Positions 55,708 to 64,000 are shown, counted from the first letter of the stretch. The stretch: DNA of 64,000 nt from CAZPUS01 sp964589825 (GCA_964589825.1 CAZPUS010000002.1:62001-126000), one strand, 5' to 3'. Notes: generated by a model not told the origin, from the sequence alone. Translations and numbers: made by a program.

Positions 55708-55758
55708 GTTACTTCAGAATTGAACGATCCAGGTAACACAATCGCTCAGTGTAATTAC
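55708..55758. repeat. Possible PIR-1 remnant
   Basis: CAGAATTGAACGAT and AACACAATCGCTCAGTGTAA resemble the two PIR-1 ends brought together. The match is short and imperfect, so this is tentative. Confidence 0.3.
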
Positions 55759-55811
55759 CCTCGAATAATTCCGGCTGCGTTATTCATTCAGACTATCGGA
55801 TACCTTTATCA

Positions 55812-57419
55812 GTGCATACTACATCGAATAGACGCGCGATTTTTACGGCTACTGCAATAATGACTGCATCGGTTCTGCTTAGTCGTGTGACCGGCCTTGT
55901 GCGGGAGATGGTGCTGGCGCATTACGGCGGTACCGGCGCCGAGGTCGATGCGTATGTCGCGGCCTTTCTCATACCCGAGCTCATGAATCATTTTCTTGCG
56001 GGTGGGTTTCTTGCAATTACCTTTATCCCTATTTTCCAGTCGCATATTGCTTCAGGAAAAGAAGACCGCGCCTGGCATGCGTTTTCGAATATCCTTACCT
56101 GCGGCAGTGTAGTGTTATTCGTTTTTTTGCTTCTGGGTATGGTATATACTGACGATATCCTGCTGTGGATAAGGGGGATAAAGTCACGGACCGGTGCAGC
56201 CAATGCCATGCGGGATGCGCAATGGGTTGCGCTTACCGTTCGGCTTACCCGCATTGTACTGCCGGCACAGCTTTTCATATACTGGGGCTCGTTTTTTATG
56301 GCGGTACAGTATGCGCGCAAGCAGTTTCTGCTTCCTGCGCTTATGCCGCTGTGCTATAACGTGGGTATCATTCTTGGCGGCATATTCCTCGGTCCCGCAA
56401 TCGGTATCGAAGGGTTTGCATGGGGTGTGCTTGCTGGTTCCTTTGCAGGTGGTGTACTTGTACAGATACCCGGTCTGGTGCGCGTAGGTGCCAGGTTTTC
56501 TCCTGTGCTGCATCCGGGTGCACCCGATCTTCGTAGGTTTGTTTTTCTTTCTTTTCCCTTTATCATCGGTATCGGGATGCAGTTTTCGGTTGAATTGTTC
56601 CGCTTTTTCGGTCTTTTTCTCAGTCGGGGTGCGATTGCCAGTCTCAATTATGCGGTCAGAATAATGATGATCGTAGTTGCCCTGGTAGGACAGGCCCTCT
56701 CGACCGCATCGTATCCGTTTTTGAGCCAGTTAGCGGCGGAAAAAAAAAACGATGCGCTCTGGTCTCTCTCCAGGCGTCTCATAGAACGGGTCTCCGTAGT
56801 AGCCATTATTATTTCCGCAGTAATGATCGCGCTTGCGCCGCACATCGTACGCATATTGTTTGAGCGCGGAGCATTCGAAGCGGAGTCGACCGCGCATACG
56901 GCACACATATTTGTCATTTATGCAATCGGCATATTTGCTCTGGCTGCCAATACCATCGTTATGCGCTGTTTTTTTGCGCGGCAGAATACTCTTTTGCCAA
57001 TGATCGTCAGTACTGCGGGAGTGGTTGTATCTTTTCCGTTGTATCTGCTGTTTATTCCGCATTTTGAGGCTGCAGGGGTTGCTGCCGCCGCGGTGATCGG
57101 AATATGTATACAATTTTTCGCCCTTTTTACAATGTGGTGCAAACGAAATAACGCCCCGGACGCAGTGCGGTCCTATTTAGTGACAATGGCAAAAACCATG
57201 CTGGTTGCAGTATGTGCATGGGCGGTGTGCAGGGGAATACGGTATGGTATGGTATTCTGGCAGGTGGAAATCATTAACCGGTTTTGCAGTGATATGGTGC
57301 TGATTACGGTGGGATCGCTTGCCTCATTTGCCACGGCTGCATTGCTTCTTCATTATTTGAACGTTATCACGTTCAAAGAGATGCGCTCTCTGCTACACCG
57401 TAACGTGCATGCGGATTGA
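55812..57419 (+). CDS. murJ: Lipid II flippase MurJ
   Basis: The 535-residue polytopic protein is of the MOP superfamily and moves lipid II across the inner membrane for peptidoglycan synthesis. The conserved N-terminus is present: TASVLLSRVTGLVREMVLAH, then DAYVAAFLIPELMNHFLAGG. ARSxxR-type and FARQNTLLPMIVS segments and about 14 hydrophobic helices follow. The frame begins with a GTG at 55812 without a clear ribosome site. The next in-frame ATG (55860) would fall at the start of the first helix, so the GTG is kept with caution. Confidence 0.93.
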   Translation: MHTTSNRRAIFTATAIMTASVLLSRVTGLVREMVLAHYGGTGAEVDAYVAAFLIPELMNHFLAGGFLAITFIPIFQSHIASGKEDRAWHAFSNILTCGSVVLFVFLLLGMVYTDDILLWIRGIKSRTGAANAMRDAQWVALTVRLTRIVLPAQLFIYWGSFFMAVQYARKQFLLPALMPLCYNVGIILGGIFLGPAIGIEGFAWGVLAGSFAGGVLVQIPGLVRVGARFSPVLHPGAPDLRRFVFLSFPFIIGIGMQFSVELFRFFGLFLSRGAIASLNYAVRIMMIVVALVGQALSTASYPFLSQLAAEKKNDALWSLSRRLIERVSVVAIIISAVMIALAPHIVRILFERGAFEAESTAHTAHIFVIYAIGIFALAANTIVMRCFFARQNTLLPMIVSTAGVVVSFPLYLLFIPHFEAAGVAAAAVIGICIQFFALFTMWCKRNNAPDAVRSYLVTMAKTMLVAVCAWAVCRGIRYGMVFWQVEIINRFCSDMVLITVGSLASFATAALLLHYLNVITFKEMRSLLHRNVHAD

Positions 57420-57470
57420 AAGCCTGTTGCTATTCGTACGTATGTTGTGCGGATGCTGCGTTGCCATACG

Positions 57471-58022
57471 TCAGTCCTCTTCAAGAATTACATTCCAGTA
57501 GATGTAATCCTCCCATGATTCGTGCGGTATTTCAGCGGCAATTTTGCTTACCAGGTTTGCAGGTGCCGCTTTGTCAAGACGTGGCGCGCAGGGCTTTCTG
57601 ATAGGGAACATCCCTGCTTGTTTCGGCGTTTTATTCCCTTTTTTGTTATTGCACCGCATGCAGCATACCACAATGTTCTGCCAGTTTGTTCTCCCCCCCT
57701 GTGACAAGGGGACCACGTGGTCGAACGTGAAATTGGACAGGGATACTTTTCTGCCGCAGTAGACACAGGCCCCGTTGTCTCTTACATAGACATTGCGTCT
57801 GCTGAAGGGAAGGGTGCGTACGAATCGACGGGGCATGTAGTCGGACTGGATGCACTGGATTACCGCAGGGGCAAGCATGGAGAAGCTGATAGAACGTATT
57901 GGCATGTCGTGGTATTCCGCAAGTACCACCGCTTTTTCCATAAAGTACAGGGATATGGCTCGCTGCCACGAAACAATGGATACCGGAAGACCTGCAGAAT
58001 TGAGTACAAGTGATTCGGCCAT
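57471..58022 (-). CDS. HNH endonuclease family protein
   Basis: The 183-residue protein has a C-terminal HNH domain: CVYCGRKV, then NFTFDHVVPLSQGGRTNWQN and CMRCNNKKGNKTPKQAG. Together these give the two zinc CxxC pairs, the catalytic His and the NxxxxC...KG end. The N-terminal half (SLVLNSAGLPVSIVSWQRAI) is the region found in many stand-alone chromosomal HNH proteins of unknown role. No phage or restriction partner genes are nearby. The ATG at 58022 is chosen for the AAAGGAG ten bases upstream. Confidence 0.9.
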   Translation of the reverse strand: MAESLVLNSAGLPVSIVSWQRAISLYFMEKAVVLAEYHDMPIRSISFSMLAPAVIQCIQSDYMPRRFVRTLPFSRRNVYVRDNGACVYCGRKVSLSNFTFDHVVPLSQGGRTNWQNIVVCCMRCNNKKGNKTPKQAGMFPIRKPCAPRLDKAAPANLVSKIAAEIPHESWEDYIYWNVILEED

Positions 58023-58218
58023 AGCAGACACTCTCCTTTGCTGTACTAAAAGTATACATTATTGCCGCTTCTGCAGGCAAGGGATTATGAGGAGGAAAAG
58101 TATGAAAAATCAAATAATAACATAATGTTAACAAATGCAGCTCAGAAATCCGGCCTATACTATTTTTTTAGTGTATGCATTACTCTCATCCATTTTTTCT
58201 GCATAAGGAGTGTCATAT

Positions 58219-58740
58219 ATGAATCTCGATGCCGTAATTCGTAAAGTTCCCGATTTCCCCAAAAAAGGCATTACCTTCTACGATATTACCAGCCTTTTTA
58301 CCAATGCCGATGCATTCCGCTATGTGGTCGACCACATGGTCTCTCGATACGCGACAGAAGAGATTGACGGCGTGGTTGCGGTGGAAAGCCGCGGTTTTCT
58401 ACTGGGTTCCTGTTTTGCCTATAAAGCGGGTTTGCCGGTGGTACTGGCACGAAAAAAGGGGAAGCTGCCCGGTGAAACCTGGGAATGCAGTTATGATCTC
58501 GAATACGGCTCCGCCACCATGGAAATCCACAAAGCCGATTTGGAGTACGGAAAACACTGGCTGATCATTGACGATCTTATCGCCACCGGCGGGACCCTCG
58601 AGGCGGTCGCTAAGATGATAGAGTTTTCGGGAGGAGAGGCGGTCGGTATTTTTTCCATTATCGGACTTCCGTTTTTGAACTATAAAGAAAAACTGCAGAA
58701 ATACAATCCGGTCACGATGATCGATTATCAGTCTGAATAG
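58219..58740 (+). CDS. apt: Adenine phosphoribosyltransferase
   Basis: The 173-residue enzyme salvages adenine to AMP with PRPP. Motifs are PDFPKKGITFYDITSLF (14-30), the flexible-loop ARKKGKLPGETW and the PRPP site HWLIIDDLIATGGTLEA (about 114-130). AAGGAG lies eight bases before the ATG at 58219. An in-frame GTG at 58210 is less likely. It begins a plus-strand series with the unknown gene, asnS and thiL. Confidence 0.96.
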   Translation: MNLDAVIRKVPDFPKKGITFYDITSLFTNADAFRYVVDHMVSRYATEEIDGVVAVESRGFLLGSCFAYKAGLPVVLARKKGKLPGETWECSYDLEYGSATMEIHKADLEYGKHWLIIDDLIATGGTLEAVAKMIEFSGGEAVGIFSIIGLPFLNYKEKLQKYNPVTMIDYQSE

Positions 58741-58767
58741 CGTTACCAATGCAGCGCAGGAGCGGTA

Positions 58768-59226
58768 ATGCGGCTTCGTGTGTATAAAAATCCATTTGCA
58801 GAGCAGCCCGGACGTATCCGGCTTCTTTTCGAGAGTGAGCAGCGTGTCCTCTCCCGCGGGAGAAACTGCGAATTTTATATCTATGTATGGATCGATACCA
58901 ATTTTGATGTCCGGGGATTTCAGGTGGTGTTCGATGAAGAGTATGTGCTGACATACAAGCCGCAGCGGGGCATATCGCTCGAATGTATCGAGGATATACC
59001 GATAAAACGAGCGGTTAAAACATGTAATGATGAGGAAATTGAAAAAGAAGTGTGTCGGCTTTTGAACGAGATGGAATCGGAGGAATTTTCACACCTGCTG
59101 TACGATATCCAGCGTATGTGTGCGCAACGTGGCCCGATGAACGAAACGCTCACCCTCTGCGCAGATGAATGCGATCTGTTGCGCACCATATATACAGATA
59201 CGTTTTCCTTTCACCGCGGCTCATGA
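58768..59226 (+). CDS. Hypothetical protein (152 aa)
   Basis: I do not recognise this protein. It has CAGGAG six bases before the ATG and sits 27 bases after apt, so it is very likely real and co-transcribed. The first half is beta-rich (RLRVYKNPFAEQPGRIRLLF, then WIDTNFDVRGFQVVFDEEYV). The second is acidic and helical (CNDEEIEKEVCRLLNEMESE). No signal peptide or membrane segment. asnS follows 55 bases later. Confidence 0.75.
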   Translation: MRLRVYKNPFAEQPGRIRLLFESEQRVLSRGRNCEFYIYVWIDTNFDVRGFQVVFDEEYVLTYKPQRGISLECIEDIPIKRAVKTCNDEEIEKEVCRLLNEMESEEFSHLLYDIQRMCAQRGPMNETLTLCADECDLLRTIYTDTFSFHRGS

Positions 59227-59281
59227 GCAGTTCATGTCAAGCCGGCGGATACCGGTCCGCACACCGATCCGGAGTAAGAGT

Positions 59282-60667
59282 ATGAATGCCAATCCGCGTA
59301 TACGAACCGTGTTGAATGATCCGCCGGTGGGGGAACGGGTGACGCTGCAGGGGTGGGTAAAAACCCGACGAAGCACCAGAAAACGATCGTTTATCGAACT
59401 CAGCGACGGATCGAGTGTACGGGGGATTCAGGTAATCGCGGAAGCGGATATGTCGGGCTATGAAGAGACGGTTGCCCCGCTTACCACCGCAAGCAGTATA
59501 GAAGTTGACGGAATCGTCTCGCGTTCTCCGGGAGGGGAACAGGCGGTGGAGCTGCAGGCCGAATGCGTCCGGGTGATAACGTTCTCACCTGCAGAGTATC
59601 CGCTGCAGAAAAAGCGCCACAGTTTTGAATTTCTGCGCGAGATGCCCCATTTGCGGGGACGCACCACGAGTATTGCCGCGGTTATGCGTATACGCCATAC
59701 CCTGAGTAATGCCATTCACCGGTTTTTTGATCAACAGGGTTTTTATTACATACACACTCCGTTGATCACTGCCATGGACTGTGAGGGGGCGGGAGAGCAG
59801 TTTACGGTGACTGCGTTCGATCCGGTCAGGGTGGCAACAGAGGGCACAGAGCTCTCATTCACCGATGATTTTTTCGGAACACGTGCATTCCTGACGGTCA
59901 GCGGTCAGCTCGAAGCGGAAAGCTATGCCTGCGCGCTGAAAAACGTCTATACGTTCGGACCGACATTCCGCGCAGAAAACTCCCATACCGCGCGGCATCT
60001 GGCCGAGTTCTGGATGGTGGAGCCCGAAATGGCCTTTTGTGATATCACAGGTGATATGGATACTGCCGAGGCTTTCTTGCACTATATCGCGAATGCCGTG
60101 TTAGAGGAGAATGATCAGGAGTGCGAATTTCTTGAAAAAATGAACGAGTGCGCACTTCGTGAAACGCTTTCGCATATACGTACTTCGCCGTTTATACGAA
60201 TGAGCTACAGTGATGCGCTCGATATACTCCAAAAAAGTGATTGTACCTTCGAGTATCCGCTGCAGTGGGGATGCGATCTGCAGTCAGAACACGAACGTGC
60301 GCTTATTGAATGCAGCGGCGGTACGACACCGGTGATGATTACCGATTTCCCTGCCGACATCAAGCCCTTTTACATGAAGGATAATCCGGACGGTCGTACC
60401 GTGCGTGCGCTCGATTGCGTGGTGCCGGGACTCGGCGAACTTATCGGCGGCAGCGAACGTGAAACCAACCGGGAACGACTCGAACACAAAATGCGTGCCG
60501 CCGGAATGAATATCGAGGATTATGACTGGTATCTGCAGCTTCGCATGTACGGCGGGGTCCCGCATGCGGGATTCGGCCTCGGCTTCGATCGTCTGGTGCA
60601 GTTTTGTACCGGAATGCACAATATCCGAGATGTAATACCATTTCCCCGTGCCCCCGGTACCATATAA
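59282..60667 (+). CDS. asnS: Asparaginyl-tRNA synthetase
   Basis: The 461-residue class IIb synthetase has an N-terminal OB anticodon-binding domain (about 15-105; VTLQGWVKTRRSTRKRSFIE). Catalytic motifs are HSFEFLREMPHLRGRT, motif 2 TFGPTFRAENSHTARHLAEF and motif 3 GFGLGFDRLVQFCTGMHNIR. The HLRGRT and ENSHTARHL strings fit AsnRS rather than AspRS. GGAGTAAG upstream supports the ATG at 59282 rather than earlier in-frame codons inside the neighbouring gene. A shortened PIR-1 follows the stop. Confidence 0.95.
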   Translation: MNANPRIRTVLNDPPVGERVTLQGWVKTRRSTRKRSFIELSDGSSVRGIQVIAEADMSGYEETVAPLTTASSIEVDGIVSRSPGGEQAVELQAECVRVITFSPAEYPLQKKRHSFEFLREMPHLRGRTTSIAAVMRIRHTLSNAIHRFFDQQGFYYIHTPLITAMDCEGAGEQFTVTAFDPVRVATEGTELSFTDDFFGTRAFLTVSGQLEAESYACALKNVYTFGPTFRAENSHTARHLAEFWMVEPEMAFCDITGDMDTAEAFLHYIANAVLEENDQECEFLEKMNECALRETLSHIRTSPFIRMSYSDALDILQKSDCTFEYPLQWGCDLQSEHERALIECSGGTTPVMITDFPADIKPFYMKDNPDGRTVRALDCVVPGLGELIGGSERETNRERLEHKMRAAGMNIEDYDWYLQLRMYGGVPHAGFGLGFDRLVQFCTGMHNIRDVIPFPRAPGTI

Positions 60668-60759
60668 CGATACATATTTCTGCGCTATTGCGGAGATATC
60701 AGTCCCGTTTTGTGCTGCAGGGGCACATGGGGCGTATCTGTGTATGACGTTTGAATGAA

Positions 60760-60841
60760 AACCGAGCGATTGTTGTAATGAATTCTGCGGTGAGCCGTGC
60801 AGATGTGGTGGGTTCAGCACACAGAATCGTTCAAACCGGTT
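60760..60841 (-). repeat. PIR-1 shortened derivative, inverted orientation
   Basis: 82 bases. AACCGAGCGATTGTTGTAAT and TCTGCGGTGAGCCGTGC match the reverse complement of the right arm. AGCACACAGAATCGTTCAAA and CCGGTT match the reverse complement of the left end. The inner hairpin has been lost. It lies 19 bases before the thiL start. Confidence 0.75.
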
Positions 60842-60859
60842 GAATAAAGAGGTATGTGT

Positions 60860-61924
60860 ATGAGCCGTGACAGCGACCGTTATGGAGAAAATGATAATCG
60901 TGCGCGCGGCAACCACAAGTTCGTTTCCAAAGCAGGATCGACACGGGAGGAGTGCATGATCTCCTCACTGCAGCGTCTGAGTAATTCGCAGGCACTTAAG
61001 CACTATGCACTCGGTATCGGTGATGATGCCGCCGTGCGTCCGGGAAATTCGGACGAGCAGCTGATTGTAACCGCCGATGCAAGCGTGGAGGATGTCCACT
61101 TCTCTTTGTCCTATATGACGCTCGAAGAGGCGGGGTTCAAGGCCATGGCTGGCAATGTGAGCGACTGCGCGGCTATGGGCGCGCGTGTGGACAGTGCGAT
61201 AGTGCAGCTTGGATATCCGTGCGGGATCGATCATACCGAAAAAAAAATAACGCAGCTATACCAGGGTTTTCACCAAGCGTGTACGCGATGGGAGTTCGGC
61301 ATAGCCGGCGGCGACCTTACTTCGTCTCCCTGCTGGTGGATCGGGATCACGCTTATCGCATCCCTTCCTGCAGAGGCACGGGTTCTGCAGCGAAGCGGTG
61401 TTCGCCACGACGACGTTTTGTGGCTACACGGTCTGCCGGGCAGAAGCGCTGCGGGGATGGCCGCGCTCAGGGCGTTTGGAAGAGAAAATGCGCTGCAGGA
61501 GTATCCCGCATTGGTTCAGGCACATATACGGCCTCTTCCGGATATCGACACTGGTATACGCTGCGGTGCGGATCCCCGGGTACATGCTGTAATGGACTGC
61601 TCCGACGGGATATCGAAAGACGGGGCGAGCCTTGCGGCGATTAACGACTGCGGTCTGTTGATCGACGAAGAGGCGCTTGTTGAGCGCTGCAGTGGCGTGC
61701 TGGGACCCTGTGCACGGCGTTTAGGTGTATCTGTCGTCGAGTGGGCGCTCAACGGCGGGGAGGAGTACGCATTGCTTATGGCGACTTCTCCCGAATTTAC
61801 CCCTTATGACGATTCGTTCGTGTCACTTGGGCGGTTCGAATCAGGTATGCGCGGTGTATGGACGGTCGATGCGCAGGGAAGACGCACACCGCGTGAATGC
61901 GGCGGATGGGACAGCGTGCGCTGA
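60860..61924 (+). CDS. thiL: Thiamine-monophosphate kinase
   Basis: The 354-residue protein phosphorylates thiamine phosphate to thiamine diphosphate. AIRS/PurM-like motifs are GIGDDAAV, DASVEDVHFS (DxLVEGVHF in most members), GNVSDCAAMGA and MDCSDGISKDG, then NGGEEYALLM near the end. The first 35 residues are polar and not conserved-looking. AGAGG lies upstream of the ATG at 60860. An ATG two codons earlier is possible. No other thiamine genes are visible. Confidence 0.94.
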   Translation: MSRDSDRYGENDNRARGNHKFVSKAGSTREECMISSLQRLSNSQALKHYALGIGDDAAVRPGNSDEQLIVTADASVEDVHFSLSYMTLEEAGFKAMAGNVSDCAAMGARVDSAIVQLGYPCGIDHTEKKITQLYQGFHQACTRWEFGIAGGDLTSSPCWWIGITLIASLPAEARVLQRSGVRHDDVLWLHGLPGRSAAGMAALRAFGRENALQEYPALVQAHIRPLPDIDTGIRCGADPRVHAVMDCSDGISKDGASLAAINDCGLLIDEEALVERCSGVLGPCARRLGVSVVEWALNGGEEYALLMATSPEFTPYDDSFVSLGRFESGMRGVWTVDAQGRRTPRECGGWDSVR

Positions 61925-61935
61925 AAGCATTTTAC

Positions 61936-62106
61936 ATGCGCTATATGGAAAAAAAATATTTTCTTGGTAAGGCCGGACCAGGCCGGAAATTTGAGCAACG
62001 ACGTATCGTAGCGTCATCGCTTTGTATACCTGTGCAGACGATCGATAATGCTGCACGAGTACAAGTCCTTTGCGGGAGGGAAATCCTGCATTTGTCTATC
62101 CAGTAA
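61936..62106 (+). CDS. Possible small protein (56 aa), weak
   Basis: An open frame fills the gap between thiL and the GspE-like gene and reads MRYMEKKYFLGKAGPGRKFE onward. No ribosome site and no known family. It may simply be spacer; the GGAGG for the next gene follows at 62110-62114. Confidence 0.2.
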   Translation: MRYMEKKYFLGKAGPGRKFEQRRIVASSLCIPVQTIDNAARVQVLCGREILHLSIQ

Positions 62107-62124
62107 TCCGGAGGCTTATCGCGC

Positions 62125-64000
62125 ATGACAACACGCGGAGAAAAAATCGCCGAAATACTCTATGCGCAGCATGTAATCAACAATGAGCAGTATCAGGAAA
62201 TTATACACGCGTATAAAAACAGCGGTGCTGCCAACATGTGGTCTCTACTGTTAAAACAGCACTATGTCACACCGGAAAAGCTGAGTGAAATTCTTGGGGA
62301 ATTGATCAGTATAAAAAAGAAAAAGCAAATCGGAGAGATCCTGGTAGAGCACGGATTAATTACCATGGAGCAGCTTGATGCAGGGCTCAGAGAGCAGAAA
62401 CGGACAGGGCAGCGTATTGGAGAATGCCTGGTGTCGATAGGAGCGATAGAACGGGAAAAACTACTGGATGTGCTCAGTGCGCAACTCGATGTACAACACG
62501 TTGTTTTGGAACATATCGAGTTTGATTCGAAGCTCATCGTATCGTTTCCGCGGGAGCTGGTTGACAGCTACAACGTAATTCCACTATATGAACGTGAAGG
62601 GGTAATAACGCTTGCCATGGCCGATCCTACCAATCGCCGTACTATCGATCATATCAGGTTCCGCACCGGTAAGGAGATAGAACCGGTGATCGCGACACGT
62701 GATTCGATCCGTCGTGCCATTGCCGCACAATTCCCGCACGAAGGAAGGCCAGGGGATGTAGAGGATATCGACGATACGACATGGGAAGCTTCTTCGGGTC
62801 TCACATCCTCACTCGATGGACCTGATCCTGTCGTGCCGGACGGTCAACGGCAGCCAGAGAAGAAAGACGGTGAAACGAACCTTTCAAAAATTATAGAGCA
62901 TGCACGGGAAAAAGGGGTTTCGATTATCCATTGTATAGGAAATAAAACAGGACTCGATTTGTTCTTTCGTATCGATGGGGCATTATATCGTCAGCAGCAT
63001 ATCGATCCACCGCAATCGAGAGCTTTATATGCCGTCCTTAACGGTGCGCAAGACGGGAAAAGCTGCGGACGATCCATGTCGGTGCGTGAATCAACTCTCT
63101 GTGTCACCGGTGTTTCTGCGGATGAGCCGGTGTGTGTGCACGTGGCGACGATCGGCGGATCGCCTCGCAGTGACGATGCACGATTCGTACTGCATATCGT
63201 CAATGCCGGTGGGCGTACTGAGGGTATGGATGAGATCGGTTTTGACGATGATACTCGCAACGCACTCGCCTCGTGTACCAATCATGCTGCGGGGCTGATC
63301 CTGGTTACCGGGTCCGATCAGCATATTAAACGACAGAGTGTCTATTCACTTCTGGACGCTATCTCCACCGCTTCGCGGTCGGTTATGTCGATAGAAGATC
63401 CGGTTACGGTGCCTATTCCCGGGATTGTGCAGACACAGGTCGATCATACCAGAGGGCTTACTGTGAAAAAAGGGATAGATTACGCACAGCGACATGATAT
63501 CGACGTACTTCTGATCGATGAATTGCGCTCGACAGATGATCTGCATAGTGCCCTGCTGGCCGCGTCGCATTGTCTGATCATCGCAGGTATTTCGAGTTTT
63601 CATCCGGCCGAGGTTTACCGCATGTGTATGAATGACGGGGTAAGTGCCATGATGGCCTCACAGCGATTGCTGGGCGCGCTCGTTTTTCAACGGCTTTCCA
63701 GAGTGTGTAGTGAATGCAGCCGCGCATATACCCCGCGCGATGATGAAGCGCGTGCGCTGGGTGTTGACCCGTCACAAAAGCTTTTTCGGGGAGAAGGATG
63801 TGTATTCTGTTCACATACAGGATTCAACGGCAGTATAGGGGTATACGGGTATCTTACACAAGATGAGGTGATTACCCGTATGTTGTTACAGGCTGATGAC
63901 GATATGCAGGTGTACGATACGATTGAGCAACGACTCGGAAATGTTTTACCCGTACGGGCGCGTGCGTTGGTACAAGAGGGAAAAATAACTGCGGATCAGG
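62125..64000 (+). CDS. GspE/PilB-like secretion ATPase homologue with degenerate nucleotide site (3' end outside window)
   Basis: An uninterrupted frame of 625 codons runs to the window edge. GGAGG lies ten bases before the ATG. N-terminal T2SSE_N/MshEN-like repeats (about 1-170; KIAEILYAQHVINNEQYQEI, then IGEILVEHGLITMEQLDAGL) are those that bind c-di-GMP or the inner-membrane platform in this family. The ATPase region is altered. Where GspE has GPTGSGKTT, residues 396-404 read GSDQHIKRQ. The Asp-box IEDPVT is kept. Walker B reads LLIDELRS in place of GEIRD. The His box is IAGISSFHPAE. The zinc Cys pairs CSEC and CVFC remain. It may be a regulatory pseudo-ATPase of a type II/IV system, which is inference. 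Confidence 0.8.
   Translation, partial: MTTRGEKIAEILYAQHVINNEQYQEIIHAYKNSGAANMWSLLLKQHYVTPEKLSEILGELISIKKKKQIGEILVEHGLITMEQLDAGLREQKRTGQRIGECLVSIGAIEREKLLDVLSAQLDVQHVVLEHIEFDSKLIVSFPRELVDSYNVIPLYEREGVITLAMADPTNRRTIDHIRFRTGKEIEPVIATRDSIRRAIAAQFPHEGRPGDVEDIDDTTWEASSGLTSSLDGPDPVVPDGQRQPEKKDGETNLSKIIEHAREKGVSIIHCIGNKTGLDLFFRIDGALYRQQHIDPPQSRALYAVLNGAQDGKSCGRSMSVRESTLCVTGVSADEPVCVHVATIGGSPRSDDARFVLHIVNAGGRTEGMDEIGFDDDTRNALASCTNHAAGLILVTGSDQHIKRQSVYSLLDAISTASRSVMSIEDPVTVPIPGIVQTQVDHTRGLTVKKGIDYAQRHDIDVLLIDELRSTDDLHSALLAASHCLIIAGISSFHPAEVYRMCMNDGVSAMMASQRLLGALVFQRLSRVCSECSRAYTPRDDEARALGVDPSQKLFRGEGCVFCSHTGFNGSIGVYGYLTQDEVITRMLLQADDDMQVYDTIEQRLGNVLPVRARALVQEGKITADQ

Overview
The window is a 64 kb chromosomal scaffold segment with two 100-base assembly gaps (22425-22524 and 25775-25874). 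It carries about 43 protein genes on both strands, no rRNA or recognisable tRNA, and no prophage, CRISPR array or transposase. The gene set suggests an anaerobic Gram-negative bacterium of the Fibrobacterota-Chlorobi-Bacteroidota (FCB) group, perhaps a Chitinispirillia/Chitinivibrionia-like Fibrobacterota. The clues are a short Bacteroidota-type sigma-70 factor, a fused 2-hydroxyacyl-CoA dehydratase activase typical of anaerobes, large secreted TPR, Ig-like and beta-helix proteins, and a surface protein whose C-terminus resembles a sorting domain. The taxonomic placement is inference, not proof.

Layout. 1-650: 3' end of polA. 696-12299 (minus): an apparent operon for three exported proteins, a 710-residue TPR protein, a 1190-residue protein of Ig/chitobiase-like repeats + PKD + SUMF1 domain, and a 1954-residue TPR protein. 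12720-18333 (minus): a LOG-like protein, a large DUF4175-like membrane protein, a DUF4159 protein and an inositol-phosphatase-family enzyme. 18835-20118: tyrS. 20524-27609: accessory region with a beta-helix lipoprotein made of exact 585-bp repeats (split only by an assembly artefact), an AraC regulator, an ArsR remnant, a small Cys protein and a carboxypeptidase-regulatory-like surface protein. 28012-34967: the CoA-dehydratase activase fusion, uvrC, and a Cys-rich STAS protein. 35731-38726: dprA, an ftsB-like gene, a DUF502 gene and recO. 38757-42931: hisD, a GH28-like beta-helix protein, a nitroreductase and a YjbQ protein. 43231-52090: dnaG, an rpoD-type sigma factor, hrpA and the FCB-type sigma factor. 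52303-58022: PilZ, rtcB, a histone-H1-like HTH protein, murJ and an HNH nuclease. 58219-64000: apt, an unknown gene, asnS, thiL and the start of a GspE/PilB-like protein with a degenerate ATP site.

The most striking structure outside the genes is a dispersed family of about 165-bp imperfect palindromes, here called PIR-1. Nine full or near-full copies and four or five shortened derivatives lie only between genes, many close to gene starts, and in both orientations. Each has 15-bp terminal inverted repeats and nested inner arms, so its architecture is like ERIC/IRU elements or a MITE. A second, weaker family (PIR-2) shares some of the same intergenic regions.

How the genes fit together: DNA replication and repair (polA, uvrC, recO, dprA, dnaG), transcription initiation (two group-1/2-like sigma factors), translation (tyrS, asnS), RNA repair (rtcB, hrpA) and envelope biogenesis (murJ, the ftsB-like gene) form the conserved background. 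The TPR/SUMF1 operon, the DUF4175/DUF4159 cluster, the repeat-rich surface proteins and the GspE-like pseudo-ATPase are the lineage-specific material.
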